Below are positions 9,175 through 17,022 of a stretch of DNA of 64,000 bases, one piece after another. How positions within the stretch are numbered: the stretch's first letter is position 1; every line of letters begins with the position of its first letter. Source of the DNA: Hyphomicrobiales bacterium (GTDB lineage: Bacteria; Pseudomonadota; Alphaproteobacteria; Parvibaculales; Parvibaculaceae); contig WGND01000009.1 in NCBI GenBank assembly GCA_016124805.1, positions 62,001 to 126,000 of the forward strand, written 5' to 3'. The translations under genes were made by a program, and so were the position numbers. The notes beneath the pieces are model-generated. The model was not told the origin of the DNA, did not search any database, and saw only the letters and a program-made list of their open reading frames with translations.

Positions 9175-10212
9175 TTACATTTTCAGTTCAGGCAGATCGG
9201 CGGCAGTCTTCGCCATTTCTGCACGCATGTCGTCAGGAAGCGGGATCAGACCCTTTTCGCTGAGATAGCCTTCAGGGCCCCAGGCCTTGTCTGACGTGTA
9301 TTCAGCCAGATATTCCTTGATGCCGGGGATGACGCCGACATGTTCACGCTTCACATAGATGAAGAGCGGACGGGAAAGTTCGTAGGAACCATCGGCAATG
9401 GTTTCGAATGTCGGCTTATGACCATCAACGGCAGCGCCTTTGATCTTGTCGCCATTCTGTTCGAGATAGCTGTAACCGAAGATGCCGACCGAGTCAGGGC
9501 TGGCTTCCAGCTTCTGAACGATGAGGTTGTCGTTTTCGCCGGCTTCGATGTAAACGCCGTCTTCACGGATGCCGCCAGCAATGGCTGCGAACTTCTTCTT
9601 GTCGTCCTTCTTCAGGTCGGCAAGCTGGTCGATCGCCTTGGCGCCTTCTTCCATGGCGAGCTCGACGAACGCATCACGTGTACCGGATGTGGGCGGCGGG
9701 CCATAGACGGAGATGGCAACGTCAGGAAGCGAAGGATCGATATCGCTCCACTTTTTGTTCGGGTTGGCCATGAAACCGCCATTGCCGTTGGGAACCTGGG
9801 CGGCCAGAGCAAGGTAGATTTCCTTGGCGCGCAGGCTGAAAGCCGGACCGGCTTTCGCATTGGCCATAACGATGCCGTCGAAACCGATCTTGATTTCAGT
9901 CATCGTGATGCCGTTGCTGGCGCAAGTTTCAAATTCCGACGATTTCACGGCGCGCGAAGCGTCCTGAATGTCGGGAGTGTCTTCGCCGACGCCGGCGCAG
10001 AAGAGTTTGAAGCCGCCGCCTGTGCCGGTTGATTCAACAACAGGTGTCGGGAACTTTGAGCTGGAGCCGAACTTTTCGGCGACAGCAGTCGAAAATGGGA
10101 ACACCGTTGAGGAGCCCACCATCTGGATCTGGTCACGGGCATTTGCAGCCCCGGCCGTGGCAAGAGTCGCGGCTGTCATAGCTGCAACCATCGTCAGGTT
10201 TATGAATTTCAC
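9175..10212 (-). CDS. pstS: Periplasmic phosphate-binding protein PstS
   Basis: High-affinity phosphate-binding lipid-free periplasmic protein of the Pst importer, 345 residues. A Sec signal peptide (about 1-23, cut after ANA) precedes a PBP-like domain with phosphate-loop residues in VGSSTVFPFS and TGTGGG, and SGTRDAF further on. The GTG at 10212 has GGAG seven bases upstream; the ATG at 10218 overlaps that site and is less likely. It is the second gene of the operon after phoR and has its own Pho box. Confidence 0.95.
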   Translation of the reverse strand: MKFINLTMVAAMTAATLATAGAANARDQIQMVGSSTVFPFSTAVAEKFGSSSKFPTPVVESTGTGGGFKLFCAGVGEDTPDIQDASRAVKSSEFETCASNGITMTEIKIGFDGIVMANAKAGPAFSLRAKEIYLALAAQVPNGNGGFMANPNKKWSDIDPSLPDVAISVYGPPPTSGTRDAFVELAMEEGAKAIDQLADLKKDDKKKFAAIAGGIREDGVYIEAGENDNLIVQKLEASPDSVGIFGYSYLEQNGDKIKGAAVDGHKPTFETIADGSYELSRPLFIYVKREHVGVIPGIKEYLAEYTSDKAWGPEGYLSEKGLIPLPDDMRAEMAKTAADLPELKM

Positions 10213-10335
10213 GATCATTCTCCAGTCTGTGATAGCCGGGCGCGGCAGAACCCTATTTCTACCGTCACCCTAGCGGTCAGTGCCTTCAGGCAAGCGCAAC
10301 CTAGTAGCGGCGTACAAACTGTTTACGACGGAGGT

Positions 10336-10353
10336 ATGACACTTATGCGACAG
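10336..10353 (-). promoter_or_regulatory. Pho box upstream of pstS
   Basis: On the minus strand CTGTCGC-ATAA-GTGTCAT matches the PhoB direct repeat (CTGTCAT-N4-CTGTCAT) at 11 of 14 positions. A third weaker repeat (CCGTCGT) follows at the same 11-base period. It lies 124-141 bases upstream of the pstS start, inside the phoR-pstS gap, so pstS can be transcribed independently of phoR. Confidence 0.75.
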
Positions 10354-10421
10354 CAGGTTATGGTATTAAAATCAATCACTTAACTATGAGAACAGCGTTC
10401 AATTTCCAGATAATCAGGCCA

Positions 10422-11816
10422 TTATGCGTCAGCCGGGTCAAGCTGCACGGCTTTTTTCTCGTTCCGTTCCTCGGCAACAGGGATCAGAACGGCGAAAGTT
10501 GAGCCCTTGCCGATCTCGCTGTCCATCGAGAGCGCGCCCTGATGGCGATTGACAATATGTTTCACGATGGCGAGCCCCAGACCGGTGCCGCCTTTGGCCC
10601 GGCTGGCAGCTGCATCGACCCGATAGAATCGCTCTGTCAGGCGCGGCAGATGCTCGCGTGAAATGCCCGGGCCGAAATCCCTGACCGCGAGCCGCACCAT
10701 GGAGCGGCCCGATTTTGTGTCCGGTGTCAGTGAAATCACGATCTTCTTGCCGGTGCGGCCATAGCGCAGTGCATTGTCGATGAGATTTTGCACAACTTGG
10801 GACAACTCATCACGGTCACCACGGACCTTGGGCAGGTCCGGCGCGACCGAAATTTCCATCTCGACATTATTCTGTTCGGCAAGCGGTGTGAGGCCGTCCA
10901 TCACGTCATTTACCAGACCCTGCATATCGAGCACGCTGTCGGGACGAACATGTTCACGCAGTTCGATGCGCGACAGAGAAAGCAAATCCTCGATAAGGCG
11001 CCGCATGCGGCCGGCCTGTTCGCCCATGATGTCGAGGAAGCGGGTACGCGCTTCGGGATCATCCTTGGCATGGCCGCGCAATGTGTCGATGAAGCCGGAA
11101 AGCGATGCCAGCGGGGTTTTCAGCTCATGGCTGGCATTGGCCACGAAATCCACGCGCATGGATTCCACGCGCTTCGACTCCGTCAGGTCATGCAGTAACA
11201 CAAGCACGAGATGGGTGCTGTCGGGCCCGTCCTGATTGCGGGTCTTGACGGCTTCAGCCTCAATGGGCGCGATGAAGGCATTGTAATAACGCTCCACCGG
11301 CACCGGCAGACTATATTCAATGGTGCAGGCCTTGCCGCCCTTGATGACACCCTCAATGGCGGTGATGAGCGGGGCGCTGCGCAAAACGGTTGCGACATGC
11401 TTGCCGATGACATTCCGGCCGATAAGGGGCTCGGCGGCGCCATTGCGAAAGAGCACGCGCCCGGAGGCTTCCAGCACGAAAAGGGGATCGGGCAGCTGAT
11501 TGAGAATGGTCAGGCCCGGTCCCGAGCCCAGACGCGGCTTGTCCTTGCCTGCAGGCTGGCTCTGAACGGAGATGGCCTTGGTCTCGCCCGTGACGGCGCC
11601 GCGCAGCAGGACAACGAGGCAGAGGAAAATGAAGGAGAAAACGGCTGCGCCGCTATGCATGGCGCCGACATATCCGAGGAAGAGAAACAGCAGGCCAGCG
11701 GTCACCAGAAAGGTGCGGACACCCGACCAGGCGCCGACCAGCTCGCGCGCAGCTGCCATAAAACGCTGCCAGCCGCCTATATTCTCGCCGTTCATCAAAC
11801 TCATATTCGGTCCCAT
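10422..11816 (-). CDS. phoR: Phosphate regulon sensor histidine kinase PhoR
   Basis: Membrane kinase that phosphorylates PhoB when phosphate is scarce. Two hydrophobic segments (about 34-73) are followed by a PAS domain (about 100-185) and the dimerisation domain with phospho-His H230 in FVANASHELKTPL. The HATPase domain has the N box (NLIDNALRYG), DFGPGIS and GTGLGLAIV. There is no large periplasmic domain, as is usual for PhoR. The start is uncertain: an ATG at 11816 is used, a TTG at 11831 and ATGs at 11804 and 11795 are possible. It is the first gene of the operon. Confidence 0.93.
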   Translation of the reverse strand: MGPNMSLMNGENIGGWQRFMAAARELVGAWSGVRTFLVTAGLLFLFLGYVGAMHSGAAVFSFIFLCLVVLLRGAVTGETKAISVQSQPAGKDKPRLGSGPGLTILNQLPDPLFVLEASGRVLFRNGAAEPLIGRNVIGKHVATVLRSAPLITAIEGVIKGGKACTIEYSLPVPVERYYNAFIAPIEAEAVKTRNQDGPDSTHLVLVLLHDLTESKRVESMRVDFVANASHELKTPLASLSGFIDTLRGHAKDDPEARTRFLDIMGEQAGRMRRLIEDLLSLSRIELREHVRPDSVLDMQGLVNDVMDGLTPLAEQNNVEMEISVAPDLPKVRGDRDELSQVVQNLIDNALRYGRTGKKIVISLTPDTKSGRSMVRLAVRDFGPGISREHLPRLTERFYRVDAAASRAKGGTGLGLAIVKHIVNRHQGALSMDSEIGKGSTFAVLIPVAEERNEKKAVQLDPADA

Positions 11817-11878
11817 CTTGGTGGGTTTCAAGGTTCAGGGGCTTTTTTCCGCGCCCTGCATTGAGTACACAAATGACA

Positions 11879-11896
11879 GTGACGCTGTTGTGACAG
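11879..11896 (-). promoter_or_regulatory. Pho box upstream of phoR
   Basis: On the minus strand CTGTCAC-AACA-GCGTCAC matches the PhoB repeat consensus at 11 of 14 positions and is followed by TGTCAT. It lies about 63-80 bases before the phoR start. Together with the pstS box it suggests PhoB activates the whole operon, including its own sensor. The divergent SDR gene starts about 105 bases to the right. Confidence 0.7.
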
Positions 11897-12001
11897 TCCC
11901 TGCTTGAGGCCTTATAGGCCTATATTGGGCGAGGCTGTATGATTCCTCTCACCATCCTAAACCCGCGCACGCGACATAGCGACCGGCTCTGAAAGAAGAA
12001 A

Positions 12002-12826
12002 ATGACAGATATTAACGGGAAAATAGCCGTCGTAACGGGCGCGGCAAGCGGCATCGGACGAGCAACGGCGCTGGCGCTCGCCAAAGGCGGGGCGAAACTT
12101 GCCATCGCCGATCTTGACCGGGCGGGCCTGGCTGAGACAGCCACACGCATCCAGTCAGCAGGTGGACAGGTCAGCAGCTTCATGCTGGATGTCGCCTCGC
12201 GCGACGCGGTCCATGCCTTTGCCCAGGAAGTCGAGGCGACATTCGGCAAGGCCGATATCGTCATCAACAATGCCGGCGTGGCCCAGATCGCCAAGGTGGA
12301 CGAGCTCAGCTATGACGATCTGGAATGGGTCATGAATATCGACTATTGGGGCGTTGTTCACGGCACCAAGGCCTTTCTGCCCCAGATGCAGGCAAAGGGA
12401 GCGGGGCATATCGTGAATGTCTCAAGCGTCTTCGGCCTTTTTTCGGTGCCTTCGCAGGCGGCCTATAATTCCGCGAAATTCGCCGTCCGCGGATTTACCG
12501 AAGCCCTCGCCCATGAAATGCGCGGGACCGAGATTCACGTGTCCTGCGTTCACCCCGGCGGCATCAAGACCAATATCATGCGCAATGCGCGCTTCCTGCA
12601 GAGCGTGCAGGAAACAGTCAAAGAGGAAGCGGCCACCGGCTTTGACCGCTTTGCCCGCACCACACCCGACATGGCGGCCCAGACAATCCTCAAGGGCATC
12701 CGCAAGAACAAGCGCCGCATCCTGATCGGCACGGATGCGCGCATCATGGACATCGTCCAGCGCCTTTTCCCCGGTAGCTACGAAAATATTCTGCTCCGAA
12801 AAGGGGGCCTGATCGCCAATGACTGA
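12002..12826 (+). CDS. Short-chain dehydrogenase/reductase (classical SDR)
   Basis: NAD(P)-dependent oxidoreductase with Rossmann fold, 274 residues. The nucleotide motif TGAASGIG is at 12-19, NNAG at 89-92, the catalytic Ser at 141/142, Tyr155 and Lys159 (YNSAK). Asp37 after the second beta strand favours NAD over NADP (inference). The C-terminal 70 residues are helical and rich in basic residues, as in SDRs that act on lipid-like substrates. The substrate is unknown. The alpha/beta hydrolase gene follows 47 bases later and is probably co-transcribed. Confidence 0.88.
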   Translation: MTDINGKIAVVTGAASGIGRATALALAKGGAKLAIADLDRAGLAETATRIQSAGGQVSSFMLDVASRDAVHAFAQEVEATFGKADIVINNAGVAQIAKVDELSYDDLEWVMNIDYWGVVHGTKAFLPQMQAKGAGHIVNVSSVFGLFSVPSQAAYNSAKFAVRGFTEALAHEMRGTEIHVSCVHPGGIKTNIMRNARFLQSVQETVKEEAATGFDRFARTTPDMAAQTILKGIRKNKRRILIGTDARIMDIVQRLFPGSYENILLRKGGLIAND

Positions 12827-12873
12827 GGCCAGGTGTCTCTGATCCGTTCTTCATTCCGTGAAAAGAATAAAAC

Positions 12874-13749
12874 ATGCCCACACTGATCGGACCTTCTTCG
12901 GGAAATTATTTTTCACAGCGGCTGCGGTTGCATTATGTGGACTGGGGCAATGAAGACGCCCCGCCCCTGCTGCTGGTGCATGGCGGGCGCGACCATTGCC
13001 GCAACTGGGACTGGGTCGCCGAAGCGCTGTGCGACAAATATCATGTGATCGCCCCCGATCTGCGCGGCCATGGTGACAGCCAGTGGATGATGGGCGGCAG
13101 CTACGACATTTTCGATTATGTCTATGACATCGCGCAGCTCATTCACCAGAAGAACCTGGCACCGCTGCGCATCATGTCCCATTCGATGGGTGGTGCCATC
13201 TCGCTGCTTTATGCCGGGCTTTATCCCGAGACTGTTTCCAAACTGATCGCCATTGAAGGTCTGGGGCCGCCGCCTTCCATGCTGGCCGATCGCATGAAGA
13301 CACCTGCCGATCAGCAGATCCGTGGCTGGATTGACCAGTTACGGACGCTCTCATCGCGCCAGCCGCGCCGCTATGCCAGCATTGAGGATGCCTATAAGCG
13401 CATGCAGGAAGAAAATCCGCATCTCAGCCCCGAGCGCGCGCGGCATCTGACGGTGCATGGCATGAACCAGAATGAGGACGGCACCTATAGCTGGAAATTC
13501 GACAATTACGTGCGCATCTTCCCGCCGATCATCAGCGGGCGGCCGACCGAAAAGCTCTGGGCCAACATCACCTGCCCCACGCTGCTGGTGCGCGGCACCG
13601 AAAGCTGGGCAAAGGACCCGCGACAGGATGGCCGCCTCGATCACTTCCAGAATGCGACCTATGAAGAAATCGAAGGGGCGGGCCACTGGGTCCATCACGA
13701 CCGTTTCGACGAATTCATGTCGATTGCGACACGCTTTCTCGAAGACTGA
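12874..13749 (+). CDS. Alpha/beta hydrolase
   Basis: Serine hydrolase, 291 residues, no signal peptide, so cytoplasmic. The oxyanion strand LLLVHGGRDHCRNW is at 32-45, the nucleophile S104 in SHSMGG, and the catalytic His near 273 in GAGHWVHHD. The fold resembles epoxide-hydrolase/haloalkane-dehalogenase and MhpC-like esterases, but the reaction cannot be read from the sequence. It follows the SDR gene and is convergent with the TetR gene 10 bases away. Confidence 0.85.
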   Translation: MPTLIGPSSGNYFSQRLRLHYVDWGNEDAPPLLLVHGGRDHCRNWDWVAEALCDKYHVIAPDLRGHGDSQWMMGGSYDIFDYVYDIAQLIHQKNLAPLRIMSHSMGGAISLLYAGLYPETVSKLIAIEGLGPPPSMLADRMKTPADQQIRGWIDQLRTLSSRQPRRYASIEDAYKRMQEENPHLSPERARHLTVHGMNQNEDGTYSWKFDNYVRIFPPIISGRPTEKLWANITCPTLLVRGTESWAKDPRQDGRLDHFQNATYEEIEGAGHWVHHDRFDEFMSIATRFLED

Positions 13750-13759
13750 TGTTTGAAAC

Positions 13760-14461
13760 CTAAAGCAGAGCCTTGGTCTCATCCGAGACGGGGGCCAGCA
13801 GAAAGCCGCAGAGCACATCAATCACATTGCTGGCCATGAACCGCCGCGACTCCGGTGTTGCCATGAGCGTCTCGCGGCGCGCCATTGCCGCCAAGGTCAG
13901 GACCGATTGCTCGAGCATTGACCGTCCCCTGAATTTTTTGACCGCGGCGGGCAGTTTCGCCATGCAGTCCTCGACCAGTGCGGAACATTTGAGAATGCCC
14001 TCAAGATCGCTGCGCCGGACAAGCGCCTGAATGTTATACTCGGGATCGCTGAGCACCTGCGCCATGAAGCGCACGAAGTTGACGCCCTCCCCTTTTTCCA
14101 TGAGCTCAACCATGGGCATCAGCATGGCGCTGACAACCGCGCGGAGGTCATGCTGTCGGTCGGCCGCAATGACCTCATTGATCAATTGCACACGACGGGC
14201 ATCAATGATCGTGGAGCGATGCTTCATGATCGCCTGCACCAGTTCCTGTTTGGAGCCGAAGTGATAATGCAGGGCTGACTCATTGCGCTGGCCTGCCGCC
14301 TTGTTGATGTCGCGCAGGGTGACGCCATTGATGCCGCGCTCACCGAACAGCCGCTCGGCCTCGTCGATCAGGCGTTTACGCGTGTCGCCGCCGCGTCCTG
14401 CAGAGGCGGCTTTGCTGTCGATCACTGGCGATGTGGCAGAATGGAGGGCTGACTGGGACAT
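13760..14461 (-). CDS. TetR-family transcriptional regulator
   Basis: Repressor-type regulator, 233 residues. A 25-residue disordered start precedes the TetR DNA-binding domain (about 28-75), with the recognition helix region LRDINKAAGQRNESALHYHFGS split over the turn. The C-terminal ligand domain is unassigned. A 15-bp palindrome lies 11 bases before the ATG and probably mediates autoregulation. Its targets may include the SDR-hydrolase pair, but no copy of the palindrome was found upstream of those genes. Confidence 0.88.
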   Translation of the reverse strand: MSQSALHSATSPVIDSKAASAGRGGDTRKRLIDEAERLFGERGINGVTLRDINKAAGQRNESALHYHFGSKQELVQAIMKHRSTIIDARRVQLINEVIAADRQHDLRAVVSAMLMPMVELMEKGEGVNFVRFMAQVLSDPEYNIQALVRRSDLEGILKCSALVEDCMAKLPAAVKKFRGRSMLEQSVLTLAAMARRETLMATPESRRFMASNVIDVLCGFLLAPVSDETKALL

Positions 14462-14471
14462 GATCTCATCT

Positions 14472-14486
14472 TAATGGGCCGCATTA
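14472..14486. promoter_or_regulatory. Palindromic operator candidate of the TetR gene
   Basis: TAATG-GGCCG-CATTA has perfect 5-bp arms and lies 11 bases upstream of the TetR start and just after the copA stop. Its position fits an autorepression operator; its binding by this TetR protein is inference. Confidence 0.45.
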
Positions 14487-14496
14487 GAGCGGTCAA

Positions 14497-16890
14497 TCAG
14501 GCCGCCACCCCCAACCGGACCCGCTGCAGGCGAAGCGCATTGGCGATAACCGAAAAGGAAGAAAGCGACATGGCGGCCGCCGCAAAGACCGGGCTCAGCA
14601 AGAGACCGAACACCGGATAGAGGAGGCCTGCGGCCAGCGGCACGCCGAGCGCATTATAGACAAAGGCGAAGAAAAGATTCTGGCGAATGTTGCGCATGGT
14701 GGCCGTGGAGAGATGGCGGGCCCGTACGATGCCCATCAGGTCACCTTTGACGAGTGTGACCGAGGCACTCTCCATCGCGATATCGGTTCCCGTGCCCATG
14801 GCGATGCCGACATCGGCAGCGGCAAGGGCGGGTGCATCATTGACGCCGTCGCCAGCCATGGCAACGCGATGACCTTCTGTCTGCAGCTTGAGAATGATGT
14901 CGCTCTTCTGATCGGGCAGGACACCGGACTTCACCTCGTCAATGCCAAGCTGGCGGGCGACCGCCATGGCGGTTTTTTCCGCGTCCCCCGTGAGCATGAC
15001 GATGGCGATGCCTTCCGCACGCAGCAGGCGCAAGGCTTCTTTCGTGGTCGGCTTGATGGGGTCCTTGACGGCGAGAAGTCCGGTGAGCTTCTGATCAACA
15101 GCCACGAACATGACGGTCGCACCTTCCTCCGCGAGATCATCGACCCGGGCGCTGAGCGACTCTGTCGAAATATCATGGGCCTGCATCATGGCGCGATTGC
15201 CGAGAATAACATCATGGCCGGAAATCTTCGCCCGCACGCCCTTGCCAGATTCCGAGGTGAAATCATCGGCCTCGACAAGCGTCAACGCACGATCCTTTGC
15301 ACCGGCCACAATGGCTGCCGCGAGCGGATGTTCGCTTGCCCGCTCCAGACTGGCGGCAAGGGTCAGCAATTCATTCTCGTCCATCTCACCGCTGCTTTCG
15401 ACCCGGTCGAGCACGGGCTTGCCCTGCGTGAGCGTGCCGGTTTTATCGAGCACCAGCGTGTCGATCTTTTCCATGGCTTCCAGCGCAGCGGCATTGCGCA
15501 AGAGCACACCTGCCGATGCGCCACGCCCCGTGCCGACCATGATCGACATGGGCGTGGCAAGCCCGAGCGCGCAGGGACAGGCAATGATCAGCACCGAGAC
15601 GGCGGCGACCAGCGCATGGGCAAAAACGGGCGACGGGCCAAAAAAGACCCAGCAGGCAAATGCAATGACGGCCGAGAGCATGACGGCAGGCACGAAATAG
15701 CCCGCCACCTTGTCGGCCAGCGCCTGCACCGGCGCGCGTGAGCGCTGTGCCTCGCCCACCAACTGCACAATGCGCGAGAGCATGGTGTCGCTGCCGACCT
15801 TTTCAGCCTTCATGATGAAGCTGCCAGTGCCGTTGAGCGTGGCACCGATGACTTTGGCATCCTTGATTTTCTCAACCGGCACGGATTCGCCCGTGACCAT
15901 GGATTCATCGATTGAGGTCTGTCCTTCCAGAATGACACCATCGACCGGGACACGTGCGCCGGGGCGCACGCGAAGACGATCACCGGGGACGACATCTTCG
16001 AGCGGCACTTCCTCATCGCTGCCATCATCGGTCACGCGACGCGCTGTTTCCGGCGCGAGATCCAGCAGGGCGCGAAGCGCATTGCCGGTATTTTCGCGGG
16101 CGCGCAATTCGAGCACCTGGCCGAGCAGCACCAGCACGGTGATGACGGCGGCGGCCTCGAAATAGACAGGCACCGAGCCATCTTCCATACGAAAGGAGGC
16201 CGGGAAGAGGCCTGGCATGAAAACCGCGACCAGTGAATAGAGATAGGCCGCCCCCGTGCCCATGCCGATGAGCGTGAACATGTTGAGGTTCATCGTCCGG
16301 AGTGAGGCATAGAAGCGCTGGAAGAAGGGAAAGCCTGCCCAGATCACCACAGGCGTGGCGAGCAAACATTCGATCCAGATCGATATGTTCATGGGGATCG
16401 GGATGAGCCCCTTGAAGAAATGGCCACCCATATCGAGGATGAAAACGGGCACGGTCAGCGCGAGCGCGACCCAGAAGCGCCGGGTCATGTCGATCAGTTC
16501 GTGATTGACCGGGGCCTCGCGCGAAATCGCCACGGGTTCCAGCGCCATGCCGCATTTCGGACAGGTGCCCGGGCCTTCCTGCACAATTTCAGGATGCATG
16601 GGGCAGGTGTAAAGGCCTGTCGGGGAGGCGCCGGAGGCAGCACCATGATTATGGTGATCCCCATGGCAACAGCTGCTTTGCGTCGCGTCATTGTCCGGTT
16701 TTAGCCATTTTTCAGGCTCCGCAATGAATTTTTCCCGGCACCTGGCGCTGCAAAAATGATAGAGGTGGCCTTGATATTCAGTGTGGTGGCGCGACTTGAC
16801 GGGCTCCACGCTCATGCCACAAACAGGGTCTTTCATGGGCTCGTGGGGATATTCGATTGAATTATCCCCGGCATGGTTCATGTCAGACAT
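14497..16890 (-). CDS. copA: Copper-translocating P1B-type ATPase
   Basis: Inner-membrane pump exporting Cu(I), 797 residues. An N-terminal YHS domain (18-65, DPVCGMSV and a C-x3-C pair) is followed by a Cys/His-rich linker (CCHGDHHNHG) and a small heavy-metal-binding domain (94-119, YTCPMHPE and CPKCGM). The usual HMA domain is absent. CPC in the transport helix is at 438-440, the phosphorylated D482 is in DKTGTLT, TGES is near 333 and the hinge GDGVNDAPAL lies near the end. The ATG at 16890 has GAGG 7 bases upstream; a longer start at 16992 would overlap the promoter. A CueR-type promoter precedes it. CPC plus the promoter favours copper over zinc. Confidence 0.93.
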   Translation of the reverse strand: MSDMNHAGDNSIEYPHEPMKDPVCGMSVEPVKSRHHTEYQGHLYHFCSARCREKFIAEPEKWLKPDNDATQSSCCHGDHHNHGAASGASPTGLYTCPMHPEIVQEGPGTCPKCGMALEPVAISREAPVNHELIDMTRRFWVALALTVPVFILDMGGHFFKGLIPIPMNISIWIECLLATPVVIWAGFPFFQRFYASLRTMNLNMFTLIGMGTGAAYLYSLVAVFMPGLFPASFRMEDGSVPVYFEAAAVITVLVLLGQVLELRARENTGNALRALLDLAPETARRVTDDGSDEEVPLEDVVPGDRLRVRPGARVPVDGVILEGQTSIDESMVTGESVPVEKIKDAKVIGATLNGTGSFIMKAEKVGSDTMLSRIVQLVGEAQRSRAPVQALADKVAGYFVPAVMLSAVIAFACWVFFGPSPVFAHALVAAVSVLIIACPCALGLATPMSIMVGTGRGASAGVLLRNAAALEAMEKIDTLVLDKTGTLTQGKPVLDRVESSGEMDENELLTLAASLERASEHPLAAAIVAGAKDRALTLVEADDFTSESGKGVRAKISGHDVILGNRAMMQAHDISTESLSARVDDLAEEGATVMFVAVDQKLTGLLAVKDPIKPTTKEALRLLRAEGIAIVMLTGDAEKTAMAVARQLGIDEVKSGVLPDQKSDIILKLQTEGHRVAMAGDGVNDAPALAAADVGIAMGTGTDIAMESASVTLVKGDLMGIVRARHLSTATMRNIRQNLFFAFVYNALGVPLAAGLLYPVFGLLLSPVFAAAAMSLSSFSVIANALRLQRVRLGVAA

Positions 16891-16942
16891 AATGGCCTCA
16901 CCTTCATTCATGCGGCGGAAATGCCGTTTCGGGATGAAGCGA

Positions 16943-16973
16943 ATTGTGAGGCTTCCAGCAACTGGAATGTCAA
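16943..16973 (-). promoter_or_regulatory. CueR/MerR-type promoter of copA
   Basis: On the minus strand a -35 TTGACA and a -10 CACAAT are 19 bases apart, the long spacer used by MerR-family activators. The spacer holds the dyad TTCCAGTTGCTGGAA, very close to CueR sites of other copA genes. It lies 53 bases upstream of the copA ATG. No cueR gene is in the window, so the regulator acts from elsewhere. Confidence 0.8.
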
Positions 16974-17022
16974 GGACGCCGGTTCGCGACATGCCGGCAA
17001 GGACGAGGGAACTTTAGAAACG

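Noticed and set aside
11907-11921. AGGCCT repeated twice, three bases apart, before the SDR gene
   Set aside because: Each half is a self-palindromic six-mer; likely chance in this sequence and no regulator fits.
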